The notes: generated from the letters alone by a model not told the origin. Positions 41,766 through 51,173 are shown, counted from the stretch's first letter. The stretch: 64,000 nt of DNA from Micromonospora globbae (GCF_003610785.1 NZ_RAQQ01000003.1:124001-188000); one strand, 5' to 3'. Translations and numbers: made by a program.

Positions 41766-43357
41766 CGGCACCGGTACGCACCCTGCTGCTCTGGTGCCCG
41801 GACTGGCCGGTCATCGCCGCCGAGATCGTCGACGGGGTGCCCGCCACCGGCCCGGTCGCCGTCCTGCACGCCAACCGCGTGGTGGCCTGCTCCGAGCGGG
41901 CCCGCGCCGAGGGGGTGCGGCGGGGCCTGCGCAAACGGGAGGCGCAGGGGCGCTGCCCCCAGCTGACCGTCGTCGAGTACGACCCGGGGCGCGACGCCCG
42001 GGCGTTCGAGCCGGTGGTCGCCGCCGTGGAGGACCTGGTCGCCGGCGTGGAGGTGGTCCGCCCCGGCGCCTGCGCGCTGGCCGCCCGGGGTCCGAGCCGC
42101 TACCTCGGCGGGGAGGAGGCGGCCGCCGAGCGGATCATCGAACACGTCGCCCAGACCTGCGCGGTGGAGAGCCAGGTCGGCATCGCCGACGGGGTCTTCG
42201 CCGCCGGGCTGGCCGCCCGCGCCGGCCGGATCGTCCCGCCGGGCGGGACCCCGGCGTTCCTCGCCGGGCTGCCGGTCGAGGCGCTGGGCCGCCCGGCCCT
42301 GGCCGACCTGCTGCGCCGGCTCGGCGTACGCACCCTCGGTGACTTCGCGGCGCTGCCCGCCGGCGACGTGCTGGCCCGGTTCGGGTTCGACGGCGCGCTG
42401 GCCCACCGGCTGGCCGCCGGGCGGGACCACCGCCCGCTCGCCGTCCGCCAGCCTCCGGCCGACCTGACGGTGACCGCCGAGTACGACGAGCCGGTCGACC
42501 GGGTCGACGCGGCGGCGTTCGCCGCCCGGGCGCTGGCCGAGCAGCTGCACGACCGGCTCGCGGGGCACGGGCTGGCCTGCACCCGGCTCGGCATCGAGGC
42601 GGTCACCGCGCACGGCCAGGAGCTGCACCGGGTGTGGCGGCACGACGGCCTGCTCACCGCGGCGGCCATCGCCGACCGGGTCCGCTGGCAGCTCGACGGC
42701 TGGCTGACCGGGAGCAGCGGGCGTGGTGGGGTGGGCCGGTCCCGCCCCACCGCGGGGATCATCCGGCTGCGGCTCATCCCCGACGGGGTGATCGCCCAGG
42801 CCGGCCTGCAACCGGGCCTGTGGGGGGAGACCGGCGAGGAACGGGAGCGGGCCCACCGGGCGTTGAGCCGGGTGCAGGGCATCCTCGGCCCGGAGGCGGT
42901 GCTCACCGCGGTGCTCGGCGGCGGGCGCTCGCCGGCCGACGAGGTGCGCCTGGTGCCGTGGGGGGACGAGCGGCTGCCGGCCCGCCCCGGCGAGCCGCCA
43001 CGCCCCGGCGAGCCGGCGCGGCCGGGGGAGCCGCCGTGGCCCGGCCGGCTGCCGCCACCCGCGCCGGCCGTGGTGCTGCCCACCCCGCTCGCCGCGACCG
43101 TGCACGACGCCGCCGGCGAACCCGTGGTGGTCAGCGCGCGGTTGCGGCTGAGCGCCGCCCCCGTCCGGTTGACGGTCGGCGCCGCCCAACCGATGGAGAT
43201 CACCGGGTGGGCCGGCCCGTGGCCGGTCGACGAACGCTGGTGGGCGCCGGCGGAGGCCCGCCGTCGTGCCCGGTTCCAGGTCGGCCTCGCCGACGGCAGC
43301 GCCCTGCTGCTCGCCGTGGAGGCCGGGCAGTGGCTGGTGGAGGCGATCTATGACTGA
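41762..43357 (+). CDS. imuB: ImuB, catalytically inactive Y-family polymerase-like protein
   Basis: 531 residues. Y-family fold acting as the hub of the ImuA'/ImuB/DnaE2 mutasome, normally contacting the beta clamp. The N-terminus RTLLLWCPDWPVIAAEI lacks the catalytic Asp of active Y-family enzymes, and the usual S-x-D-E motif is replaced by CALAARGPSRYLGG, so no polymerase activity is expected. RLGVRTLGDFAALPAGDVLARFG is the helix-hairpin-helix (thumb) region. A Pro-Gly-Glu linker (PGEPPRPGEPARPGEPPWPG) precedes the C-terminal domain. Confidence 0.93.
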   Translation: MTAPVRTLLLWCPDWPVIAAEIVDGVPATGPVAVLHANRVVACSERARAEGVRRGLRKREAQGRCPQLTVVEYDPGRDARAFEPVVAAVEDLVAGVEVVRPGACALAARGPSRYLGGEEAAAERIIEHVAQTCAVESQVGIADGVFAAGLAARAGRIVPPGGTPAFLAGLPVEALGRPALADLLRRLGVRTLGDFAALPAGDVLARFGFDGALAHRLAAGRDHRPLAVRQPPADLTVTAEYDEPVDRVDAAAFAARALAEQLHDRLAGHGLACTRLGIEAVTAHGQELHRVWRHDGLLTAAAIADRVRWQLDGWLTGSSGRGGVGRSRPTAGIIRLRLIPDGVIAQAGLQPGLWGETGEERERAHRALSRVQGILGPEAVLTAVLGGGRSPADEVRLVPWGDERLPARPGEPPRPGEPARPGEPPWPGRLPPPAPAVVLPTPLAATVHDAAGEPVVVSARLRLSAAPVRLTVGAAQPMEITGWAGPWPVDERWWAPAEARRRARFQVGLADGSALLLAVEAGQWLVEAIYD

Positions 43358-43387
43358 GTGGGCGGCACCCGGGTGGTGGACGGCCGG

Positions 43388-46300
43388 ATGAGCTTCCACA
43401 ACCCGAAGATGCCCTGGTCGGAGCTGGAGCGGGTGCTGTCCGGCCGGCCCGCCGGCGGCGCGTCCGGGCGGGGGCGCTCCCGCGACGAGCGGCACCTGCA
43501 CGTGGTCGACCCGCTCGCGGTGGACGCCGACGGCGGGGACAGCCCCGCCTGGAGCCGCAAGCGGGAGCAGTACCAACCGCCCGCGATGGCGCGTACCGAG
43601 GGTGCGGTCCCGTACGCGGAGCTGCACGCGCACACCAACTTCAGCTTCCTCGACGGGGCCAGCCATCCCGAGGAGCTGGCCGAGGAGGCGGCCCGGCTGG
43701 GGCTCACGGCGCTCGCCGTCACCGACCACGATGGCTTCTACGGCGTGGTGCGCTTCGCCGAGGCGGCCCGGGCGCTGCACCTGCCCACCATCTTCGGCGC
43801 CGAGCTGTCCCTCGGGCTGCCCGGCCCGCAGAACGGCGAGCCGGATCCGCTCGGGCGGCACCTGCTGGTGCTGGCCCACGGCCACGAGGGGTACGCCCGG
43901 CTCGCCTCGACCATCTCCCGGGCCCAACTGCGGGGCGGGGAGAAGGGCCGCCCGGTCTACGGCGAGCTGGAGGAGGTCGCCGAGCAACTGCGTGACCACG
44001 TGCTGGTGCTCACCGGCTGCCGCAAGGGGCACGTGCCGGCGGCCCTGCTCACCGAGGGGGTCGACGCGGCGGCCCGCGAGCTGGACCGGTTGACCGCGCT
44101 GTTCGGCGCGGAGACGGTCGCCGTGGAGCTCACCGACCACGGGCACCCGGTCGACGCCGACCGCAACGACGCGCTCGCCGACCTGGCGGCCGCCGCCGGC
44201 CTGCCCACGGTGGCCACCAACAACGTGCACTACGCGACGCCGGGGCGGCGCCGGCTCGCCACCACGGTCGCGGCCGTCCGGGCCCGGCGCAGCCTGGACG
44301 AGATCGACGGGTGGCTGCCCGCCGCCGCCACGGCCCACCTGCGCAGCGGGGAGGAGATGGCCGCCCGGTTCGCCGCGTACCCGGGCGCGGTGGCCCGGGC
44401 CGCCGAGTTCGGCGCCGAGCTCGCCTTCGACCTCCAGCTCGTCGCGCCGCAGCTGCCGGCGTACCCGGTGCCGCCCGGGCACACCGAGATGAGCTGGCTG
44501 CGGAAGCTGACCTACGACGGGGCGCGGGAACGCTACGGCCCCCCGGAGGCGCACCCGACGGCGTACGCGCAGCTCGACCACGAGCTCGACATGATCGAGA
44601 CGTTGGGCTTCCCGGGCTACTTCCTGGTGGTCTACGACATCGTCACGTTCTGCCGTGAGCAGGACATCTACTGCCAGGGCCGGGGTTCGGCGGCGAACTC
44701 GGCGGTCTGCTACGCGCTGCGCATCACGAACGTCGACGCGGTGCGGCACCGGCTGCTCTTCGAGCGGTTCCTCGCGCCGGAGCGGGACGGCCCGCCCGAC
44801 ATCGACGTGGACATCGAGTCCGACCGCCGGGAGGAGGTGATCCAGCACGTCTACGCCCGCTACGGCCGGGAACACACCGCGCAGGTGGCCAACGTCATCT
44901 CGTACCGGCCGCGCTCGGCGGTGCGGGACGTGGCCAAGGCGTTCGGCTACTCGCCCGGGCAGCAGGACGCCTGGAGCAAGCAGATCGACCGGTGGGGCGC
45001 GGTCGCGACGGTCGACGTCGAGGACATCCCCGAGCAGGTCGTCGAGTACGCCAACGAGCTGCAGACGTTCCCCCGGCACCTGGGCATCCACTCCGGCGGG
45101 ATGGTGATCTGCGACCGGCCGGTGATCGAGGTCTGCCCGGTGGAGTGGGGCCGGATGCCCGGCCGCAGCGTGCTCCAGTGGGACAAGGACGACTGCGCCG
45201 CCGTCGGCCTGGTCAAGTTCGACCTGCTCGGCCTCGGCATGCTCTCCGCGCTGCACTACGGCTACGACATGATCGGGATGAGCCTGGACCTCGGCGACAT
45301 GACGCTGGACGACCCGGAGGTCTACGACATGCTCTGCCGGGCCGACTCGGTCGGGGTGTTCCAGGTGGAGAGCCGGGCGCAGATGGCCACCCTGCCCCGG
45401 CTCAAGCCCCGCGAGTTCTACGACCTGGTGGTCGAGGTGGCGCTGATCCGGCCCGGCCCGATCCAGGGCGGCTCGGTGCACCCGTACATCCGGCGCCGCA
45501 ACGGCCAGGAACCGGTGACCTACCCGCACCCGCTGATGCGCAACGCGCTGGAGAAGACCCTCGGCGTGCCGCTGTTCCAGGAGCAGCTCATGCAGCTCGC
45601 CATCGACCTGGCCGGCTTCGACGCGGCCGAGGCCGACCAGCTGCGCCGGGCGATGGGCGCCAAGCGCTCGGTCGAGCGGATGGCCCGCATCGCCGACCGG
45701 CTCTACGCCGGCATGGCCGAGCGGGGCATCACCGGCGAGCTGGCCGACGACGTCTACCGCAAGCTCACCGCGTTCGCCAGCTACGGCTTCCCCGAGAGCC
45801 ACGCCATGAGCTTCGCCTACCTGGTCTACGCCAGCTCGTGGCTCAAGCGCTACCACCCGGGGCCGTTCCTCGCCGCGCTGCTCAACGCCCAGCCGATGGG
45901 CTTCTACTCGCCGCAGACCCTGGTCGACGACGCCCGCCGGCACGGGGTGGAGGTACGCCGGCCGGACGTCAACGCCAGCGGCGCCCTGGCGGTGCTGGAG
46001 TCCACCCCGGACACCCGCTGGGGCAGCGTGCCGGGGGAGCCGCCGCACGCCTGGGGGCTGGGCGGCCCGGCCGTCCGGCTCGGGCTGTCCAGCGTGCGTA
46101 CCCTCGGCGACGAGGTGGCCGAGCGCATCGAGGCCGAGCGGACGGCCAACGGGCCGTACCGGGACATGCCGGACCTGGCCCGGCGGGTCGGCCTCACGGC
46201 CGCGCAGCTGGAGGCGTTGGCCACCGCGGACGCGTTCGCCTGCTTCGGGCTGACCCGGAGGCAGGCCCTCTGGGCCGCCGGCGCGGCGGCGCAGGACCGG

Positions 46301-46768
46301 CCGGGCCGGCTGCCCGGCACGGTGACCGGCGCGAGCGCGCCGACCCTGCCCGGCATGGAGGCGGTCGACCGGCTGGTGGCCGACGTCTGGGCCACCGGGC
46401 TGTCGCCGGAGAGCCATCCGGCCCGGTTCATCCGGCCCCGCCTCGACGAACTGGGCGCCGTGCCGATCGCCCGGCTCGGCCGGGTGGAGCCCGGCCAGCG
46501 GATCCGGGTCGGCGGCATCGTCACCCACCGGCAGCGGCCGGCGACCGCCGGCGGGGTCACGTTCCTCAACCTGGAGGACGAGACCGGCATGCTCAACGTG
46601 ACCTGCTCACCGGGGCTGTGGCAGCGCTACCGGCAGGTGGCCCGCACGAGCGCCGGGCTGGTGGTCCGGGGCCGGCTGCAACGGCACGAGGGGGTGGTCA
46701 CCCTGGTGGCCGACCGGCTCGACGCGATCGAGCCGCCGGTCAGCCCGGCCTCCCGCGACTTCCGCTGA
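43388..46768 (+). CDS. dnaE2: error-prone DNA polymerase DnaE2
   Basis: 1,126 residues. The second C-family polymerase, responsible for SOS-induced translesion synthesis and mutagenesis. PHP domain (YAELHAHTNFSFLDGASHP, ALAVTDHDGFYGVVRFAEA), polymerase active site PDIDVDIESDRREEVIQHV (PDxDxD), SAMVICD-like GGMVICDRPVIEVCPVEWG, helix-hairpin-helix region and a C-terminal OB fold (IRVGGIVTHRQRPATAGG). The ATG beginning MSFHNPKMPWSELERVL is chosen; a GTG at 43358 immediately after imuB is in frame. It ends the SOS operon. Confidence 0.95.
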   Translation: MSFHNPKMPWSELERVLSGRPAGGASGRGRSRDERHLHVVDPLAVDADGGDSPAWSRKREQYQPPAMARTEGAVPYAELHAHTNFSFLDGASHPEELAEEAARLGLTALAVTDHDGFYGVVRFAEAARALHLPTIFGAELSLGLPGPQNGEPDPLGRHLLVLAHGHEGYARLASTISRAQLRGGEKGRPVYGELEEVAEQLRDHVLVLTGCRKGHVPAALLTEGVDAAARELDRLTALFGAETVAVELTDHGHPVDADRNDALADLAAAAGLPTVATNNVHYATPGRRRLATTVAAVRARRSLDEIDGWLPAAATAHLRSGEEMAARFAAYPGAVARAAEFGAELAFDLQLVAPQLPAYPVPPGHTEMSWLRKLTYDGARERYGPPEAHPTAYAQLDHELDMIETLGFPGYFLVVYDIVTFCREQDIYCQGRGSAANSAVCYALRITNVDAVRHRLLFERFLAPERDGPPDIDVDIESDRREEVIQHVYARYGREHTAQVANVISYRPRSAVRDVAKAFGYSPGQQDAWSKQIDRWGAVATVDVEDIPEQVVEYANELQTFPRHLGIHSGGMVICDRPVIEVCPVEWGRMPGRSVLQWDKDDCAAVGLVKFDLLGLGMLSALHYGYDMIGMSLDLGDMTLDDPEVYDMLCRADSVGVFQVESRAQMATLPRLKPREFYDLVVEVALIRPGPIQGGSVHPYIRRRNGQEPVTYPHPLMRNALEKTLGVPLFQEQLMQLAIDLAGFDAAEADQLRRAMGAKRSVERMARIADRLYAGMAERGITGELADDVYRKLTAFASYGFPESHAMSFAYLVYASSWLKRYHPGPFLAALLNAQPMGFYSPQTLVDDARRHGVEVRRPDVNASGALAVLESTPDTRWGSVPGEPPHAWGLGGPAVRLGLSSVRTLGDEVAERIEAERTANGPYRDMPDLARRVGLTAAQLEALATADAFACFGLTRRQALWAAGAAAQDRPGRLPGTVTGASAPTLPGMEAVDRLVADVWATGLSPESHPARFIRPRLDELGAVPIARLGRVEPGQRIRVGGIVTHRQRPATAGGVTFLNLEDETGMLNVTCSPGLWQRYRQVARTSAGLVVRGRLQRHEGVVTLVADRLDAIEPPVSPASRDFR

Positions 46769-46805
46769 CCCGGTCCGCGCCGCCGGGCTACCCGCCCCGG
46801 CCGGC

Positions 46806-47525
46806 TCAGCTCGCCAGGCCGGCGAGCGCCGTGCCGGCGCTGCCGAGCAGCCCGACCAGCACGATCCGCCGGAACACGGCCGGGTCGACGCGGTGGAACA
46901 GCCGGTTGCCCAGCCACCAGCCCAGGGGTACGGCCGGCAGCGCGACCAGGGCGGTCCGCACCGTGTCGACGTGCACCTGGCCGGTCGCCGCGAACCCGAC
47001 CAGCCCCATGACGCCCGTGCCGGCGAACGTCGCGGCGAGGGTGGCCCGGAAGGTGCGCGGGTCGTACCCGAGCGAGTGGAACGCGGCGACCAGCGGCGGC
47101 CCGTTCGTGCCGGTGGCGGCGGTCAGCACCCCGACGAGCACGCCGACGGCGCCGAGCCCGACGCGGCCGGTGCGGATCCGCGCGCCGGACCAGACCAGGG
47201 CGACGCAGCCGAGCACCACCACGGCGATCGTCGCGTTGAGCGCCCGCTCCGGCGCCCGGGCGAGCACCAGCAGACCGAGCGGCAGGCCGAGCAGCGCGGT
47301 CCCGGCCAGCGCCGCCGCCACCGGCCAGCGGGCGTACGCGCGTTCCCGGACGGCGGCGACCATGGTGAGTCCGAAGCCGGTCAGCGCGGAGACCACCACG
47401 GCGCCCCGCGGGTCGATGAGCGCGGCCAGCAACGGGACGGTCACCAGCGCGAAGCCGAAGCCGCTGACCGCCTGGGCGACGGCGCCGAGCAGCACGATGC
47501 CGAACGCGGCGAGCAGCAGGGTCAC
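46806..47525 (-). CDS. TauE/SafE-family membrane transporter
   Basis: 239 residues, about eight helices. Members export sulfite, sulfoacetate or other small anions. The N-terminal GAVAQAVSGFGFALVTVPLL and the repeated half GVLTAATGTNGPPLVAAFHSLG carry the two inverted-repeat signature loops of the family. The GTG at the first hydrophobic helix is chosen; the longer frame adds an arginine-rich leader that reads like intergenic DNA. It converges with dnaE2 (37 bp apart). Substrate not evident. Confidence 0.88.
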   Translation of the reverse strand: MTLLLAAFGIVLLGAVAQAVSGFGFALVTVPLLAALIDPRGAVVVSALTGFGLTMVAAVRERAYARWPVAAALAGTALLGLPLGLLVLARAPERALNATIAVVVLGCVALVWSGARIRTGRVGLGAVGVLVGVLTAATGTNGPPLVAAFHSLGYDPRTFRATLAATFAGTGVMGLVGFAATGQVHVDTVRTALVALPAVPLGWWLGNRLFHRVDPAVFRRIVLVGLLGSAGTALAGLAS

Positions 47526-47633
47526 CCGTCGAGCCTGACGACGCCGCCGGCGGGTGCGGCAGCCTCCCGTGTCCGATGAGAGCCCCGCCACACCGCCTCT
47601 CCGGCCCGGTCTCCCGGGGGCGGGGTTTGAAAT

Positions 47634-47647
47634 TCCGGGGAACCGGA
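47634..47647 (+). promoter_or_regulatory. TCCGG-GGAA-CCGGA inverted repeat upstream of the sugar importer
   Basis: A 14-bp inverted repeat with 5-bp arms, 53 bp before the start of the binding-protein gene. Candidate operator for the importer; no regulator gene is adjacent. Confidence 0.35.
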
Positions 47648-47699
47648 GAAGTGCTGGTCCGCGCGGGCAGGGTGGCACGCGCGATCTCGGGAGGATGCC

Positions 47700-49049
47700 A
47701 TGTCACGGAAACTGCGGGCGACCGCGCTCGCCGGGGTGCTCGCCCTGGCCGTCAGCGGCTGCGGGGGAGTCGGCGGCGGCGACGACGAAGCCGGTGGCAC
47801 CGCCACCAGGGGGACGCTCACCACGATGGGCTTCGGCCTCTCCGACGAGATCGCCACGACCCGGGTGGACGCCTTCAAGCGGGACCACCCCGACGTGGAG
47901 CTGAAGATCACCGAGGGCGCCTTCGACGAGCAGCAGTTCCTGTCCGCGGTGGCCGCCGGCAACCCGCCGGACCTGGTCTACATGGACCGCAAGCTCATCG
48001 GCACGTACGCCACGCGGGGTTCCATCCAGCCGCTCACCGACTGCGTCGACGAGCAGGGCATCGACATGGGGCAGTACCGGCAGGCCGCCCGGGACCAGGT
48101 CACCCTGGACGGCACGGTCTACGGGATCCCCGAGTTCTCCCAGGTGCGCGTGCTCTACCTCAACGAGGCGCTGCTGAAGCAGGCCGGGATGACCGCCGAC
48201 GACGTCGACCTCGCCGACTGGGCCGGGCTGCCGGCGCTCAACGCGAAGCTCGCCAAGGTCTCCGGCGGGAAGCTCACCCGGATCGGAATCGACCCGAAGA
48301 TCCCCGAGTTCCTTCCGATGTGGGCCAAGGCCAACGGCGTGGACATGATCAGTCCGGACGGGCGGACGGCGAAGCTCGACGACCCGCGGGTCGTCGAGGC
48401 GCTGACCACCGGCCTCAAGCTGATCCAGGACCAGGGCGGGTTCGGCCGGTTCAAGTCGTTCCGCGACACCTTCGACTTCTTCGGCGCGCAGAACCCGCTG
48501 GTGAAGAACCAGATCGTCGCCTGGCCCATGGAGGAGTGGTTCCTCAACCAGGCGGCCAAGAACAGCCCGAAGGCGGAGCTGGTGGTCAAGCCGTTCGTCG
48601 ACCGGCAGGGCAAGCCGCTGACCATGTCCTCCGGGCAGGCCTGGGTCATCACCAAGGGCGCCAAGAACCCGGACGCCGCCTGCGCCTTCGTGAAGCAGAT
48701 GACGGCCACCGACACCTGGTTCGCGGCCGCGAAGGCGCGCGCCGACGCCCGCAAGGCCGCCGGCCAGCCCTTCACGGGGGTGTGGACGGGCAACCTGAAC
48801 GCCGACAAGAAGATCTTCGACGAGCTGTACCAGCCGACCGGCAACAAGCGGTTCGACGACGCCGTGGCGACCATCCGCGCCGCGCAGGACGTGGCGTTCG
48901 CCATGCCGGCGTCGCCGGCCGGCGCGGAGTTCGACAAGGCCTGGTACGACGCCGTGAACCGGGTGCTCGCCGGCCAGGAGCAGCCGGCGCCAGCCCTGGC
49001 GCGCGCCCAGCGGGAGGCGACCGCCGCGCTGGACAAGGCCGCGAAGTAG
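47700..49049 (+). CDS. carbohydrate ABC transporter substrate-binding lipoprotein
   Basis: 449 residues. Lipoprotein signal (KLRATALAGVLALAVSGCGG, lipobox VSGC) anchors it outside the membrane. The mature part is an extracellular solute-binding protein of the sugar type (MGFGLSDEIATTRVDAFKRD, VAAGNPPDLVYMDRKLIGTY, YGIPEFSQVRVLYLNEALLK, WVITKGAKNPDAACAFVK). GGGAGGATG precedes the ATG. Two permease genes follow but no ATPase gene, so a shared ATPase encoded elsewhere (MsiK-like) probably energises it. The sugar cannot be named. Confidence 0.92.
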   Translation: MSRKLRATALAGVLALAVSGCGGVGGGDDEAGGTATRGTLTTMGFGLSDEIATTRVDAFKRDHPDVELKITEGAFDEQQFLSAVAAGNPPDLVYMDRKLIGTYATRGSIQPLTDCVDEQGIDMGQYRQAARDQVTLDGTVYGIPEFSQVRVLYLNEALLKQAGMTADDVDLADWAGLPALNAKLAKVSGGKLTRIGIDPKIPEFLPMWAKANGVDMISPDGRTAKLDDPRVVEALTTGLKLIQDQGGFGRFKSFRDTFDFFGAQNPLVKNQIVAWPMEEWFLNQAAKNSPKAELVVKPFVDRQGKPLTMSSGQAWVITKGAKNPDAACAFVKQMTATDTWFAAAKARADARKAAGQPFTGVWTGNLNADKKIFDELYQPTGNKRFDDAVATIRAAQDVAFAMPASPAGAEFDKAWYDAVNRVLAGQEQPAPALARAQREATAALDKAAK

Positions 49050-49056
49050 GCCGCTG

Positions 49057-50025
49057 ATGGCCACCACCACCGTCAGCCCTCCCGCGCCGGGCGCCGCCGT
49101 CCCGGGCCGGCGGCGTCGTACGCCGCTGGCCCGGCGCGAGGCCCGCTGGGCCTGGCTGTTCCTGGCGCCGTGGATCGTCGGGTTCCTGGCGTTCCAGGCC
49201 GGCCCGATGATCGCGAGCGCGTGGCTGAGCCTCACCGAGTACGACGTGATCAACCCGCCGGAGTACACCGGGCTGGACAACTACCGGGAGCTGATGGCCG
49301 ACCCGCAGGTCGCCCGCAGCCTCGGCAACACGGTGTACTACACGGCGCTGCACGTACCGCTGGTGATGCTGATCTCGCTCGGCCTGGCGCTGCTGCTCAA
49401 GCGGGTGGGCCGGTTGCAGGGGTTCTTCCGGACCGTCTTCTACCTACCGGTCATGACCCCGGCGGTGGCCGTCGGCATCCTCTTCCTGCTCCTGCTCAAC
49501 ACCCAGGACGGCCTCATCAACCGGGGCCTCGCGCTGGTCGGGATCGACGGCCCGAGCTGGACCACCGACCCGGACTGGGTGATGCCCGGCATCGTGCTGA
49601 TGAGCCTCTGGAGCCTCGGCTCCACGGTGATCATCTACCTGGCGGCACTCCAGAACGTGCCTCGCGACCTGTACGAGGCGGCGAGCATCGACGGCGCGGG
49701 CGCCTGGGCCAGGTTCCGGCACGTGACGTTGCCGATGATCTCGGGAGCGCTGTTCTTCACGCTGGTCGTCAACACGATCGCGTCGCTGCAGATGTTCACC
49801 GAGGTCTACACCATGTACTTCGGCAACCGGCAGACCCAGACCAGCTTCAACAGCGACGCCGCGACCTTCTACGTCATCCACCTGTTCCAGGAGGCGTTCC
49901 AGTTCCTGCACATGGGCTACGCCTCGGCGATGGCCTGGCTGCTCTTCCTGATCATCATGGGAATAACGCTGGTGCAGGTGAAGCTCAGCAAACGGTTCGT
50001 GTACTACGAAGGAGAAGACCAGTGA
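49057..50025 (+). CDS. sugar ABC transporter permease (MalF type)
   Basis: 322 residues. A proline-arginine-rich N-terminus leads to six helices, beginning WAWLFLAPWIVGFLAFQAGP. The EAA coupling loop reads EAASIDGAGAWARFRHVTLP, where the ATPase docks. GFFRTVFYLPVMTPAVAVGILF is typical of the MalF group. It begins 7 bp after the binding-protein stop and ends overlapping the next small ORF by GTGA. Confidence 0.94.
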   Translation: MATTTVSPPAPGAAVPGRRRRTPLARREARWAWLFLAPWIVGFLAFQAGPMIASAWLSLTEYDVINPPEYTGLDNYRELMADPQVARSLGNTVYYTALHVPLVMLISLGLALLLKRVGRLQGFFRTVFYLPVMTPAVAVGILFLLLLNTQDGLINRGLALVGIDGPSWTTDPDWVMPGIVLMSLWSLGSTVIIYLAALQNVPRDLYEAASIDGAGAWARFRHVTLPMISGALFFTLVVNTIASLQMFTEVYTMYFGNRQTQTSFNSDAATFYVIHLFQEAFQFLHMGYASAMAWLLFLIIMGITLVQVKLSKRFVYYEGEDQ

Positions 50026-50198
50026 CGGGGATGAACGGTCACAACGGCGTGGCCAACGCGCGGCGGATCCGGCTCGGGGCCGGCTGGGCGCCGGAGCACC
50101 ACACCGAGCCGCGCGAGTACGAGGTGACCGACGGCCCGGTCGCCAACGCCCGGCGCTCCCGGGTGGAGCGCGACCCGGCGGCGGGGGCCGAGTCGTGA
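50022..50198 (+). CDS. small ORF coupled between two sugar permease genes
   Basis: 58 residues. No family recognised. It starts with a GTG that overlaps the first permease's stop (GTGA) and ends with a TGA that overlaps a GTG at 50195 (GTGA again), an arrangement that argues it is translated. The peptide contains a duplicated motif, GVANARRIRLG and PVANARRSRVE, with an acidic middle (HHTEPREYEVTD). A regulatory or assembly role in the transporter is a guess. Confidence 0.6.
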   Translation: MTGMNGHNGVANARRIRLGAGWAPEHHTEPREYEVTDGPVANARRSRVERDPAAGAES

Positions 50199-50285
50199 CC
50201 GCCGCGGTCGAGCGGAGCGCCGTCGCACCGGCCGGCGTCGAGCCGGCCGGCGGAGCGGGAGGCGCGCCGGCCGCTGTGGCAGCGG

Positions 50286-51095
50286 GTGCTCTTCGTGGCC
50301 GCACTGGTCGGCGCGGCGGTGATCTTCATGCTGCCGTTCGTGTGGCTGATCAGCGCCTCGCTGCGCCCCCGCGAGTACGTCTTCGCCCCCGGCTTCCTGC
50401 CGGTCCCCTTCGCGCCGGAGAACTACGCCGAGGCGTGGCGGGCGGTGCCCCTGGTCACGTGGCTGCTCAACAGCCTGGTCGTCGGGGTGGCCGCCGCGGC
50501 GGCCGTCACCCTCTCCAGCGCCTGGGTGGCGTTCGGCTTCGCGTACTTCCGGTTCCCCGGGCGGAACCTGCTCTTCGGGCTGGTGCTCGCCACCATGATG
50601 CTGCCGTTCGCGGTCACCATGATCCCGACGTACCTGATCTGGTCGGAGCTGCGGCTGACCGACACCCAGGTGCCGCTCTGGGCGGGCAACCTGTTCGGCT
50701 CGGCGTTCTACATCTTCCTGCTGCGGCAGTTCCTGCTGTCGCTGCCCCGCGAGTACTTCGAGGCGGCCCGGATGGACGGGGCCAGCTACCCGCAGCTGTT
50801 CTGGAAGCTCGCCTTCCCGCTGATCCGCCCGGCCCTGCTCGTGGCGTTCGTCTTCGAGTTCAAGGCGAGCTGGACCGACCTGCTCAAGCCGCTCATCTAC
50901 CTGCGCGACGAGCACCTCTACACGCTGCCGCGGGGGCTCAAGGTGGTGCTCGACCGGTTCGGCTACGGCGGCGAGCAGCAGTGGGAGGTGGTGCTGGCCG
51001 GCAGCGTCATCTCCACCGTACCCATGATCATCCTGTTCTTCCTCGCCCAGCGGCACTTCATCGAGGGCATCGCCACCGGCGGCCGCAAGGGCTGA
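50286..51095 (+). CDS. sugar ABC transporter permease (MalG type), 5' end apparently frameshifted
   Basis: 269 residues in this frame: six helices from VLFVAALVGAAVIFMLPFVW, EAA loop EAARMDGASYPQLFWKLAFP, and a MalG-like end (FLAQRHFIEGIATGG). The N-terminal cytoplasmic tail expected before the first helix is missing: in frame, codons back to 50199 spell a plausible tail (EREARRPLWQR) but no ATG, GTG or TTG. The GTG at 50195, overlapping the small ORF's stop, is one frame off. A one-base error or real frameshift between 50195 and about 50270 would restore a normal permease. Confidence 0.85.
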   Translation: MLFVAALVGAAVIFMLPFVWLISASLRPREYVFAPGFLPVPFAPENYAEAWRAVPLVTWLLNSLVVGVAAAAAVTLSSAWVAFGFAYFRFPGRNLLFGLVLATMMLPFAVTMIPTYLIWSELRLTDTQVPLWAGNLFGSAFYIFLLRQFLLSLPREYFEAARMDGASYPQLFWKLAFPLIRPALLVAFVFEFKASWTDLLKPLIYLRDEHLYTLPRGLKVVLDRFGYGGEQQWEVVLAGSVISTVPMIILFFLAQRHFIEGIATGGRKG

Positions 51096-51160
51096 GCGGG
51101 CGGGCGCGCGCCGACCGTTCCGGCGGCGGAGGGCCCACTGCCGGCACCGCACGGCGTGAC

Positions 51161-51166
51161 TAGGCT
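51161..51166 (+). promoter_or_regulatory. candidate leaderless -10 box (TAGGCT) of the methyltransferase gene
   Basis: TAGGCT is followed by 7 nt and GTG at 51174 with no Shine-Dalgarno between. Confidence 0.5.
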
Positions 51167-51173
51167 CGACCGG

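Noticed and set aside
40037..46528. Very long open frame antisense to imuB and dnaE2
   Set aside because: It mirrors a high-GC gene: its peptide is Arg/Ala/Pro/Gly-rich without any domain, while the opposite strand encodes well-conserved polymerase motifs.
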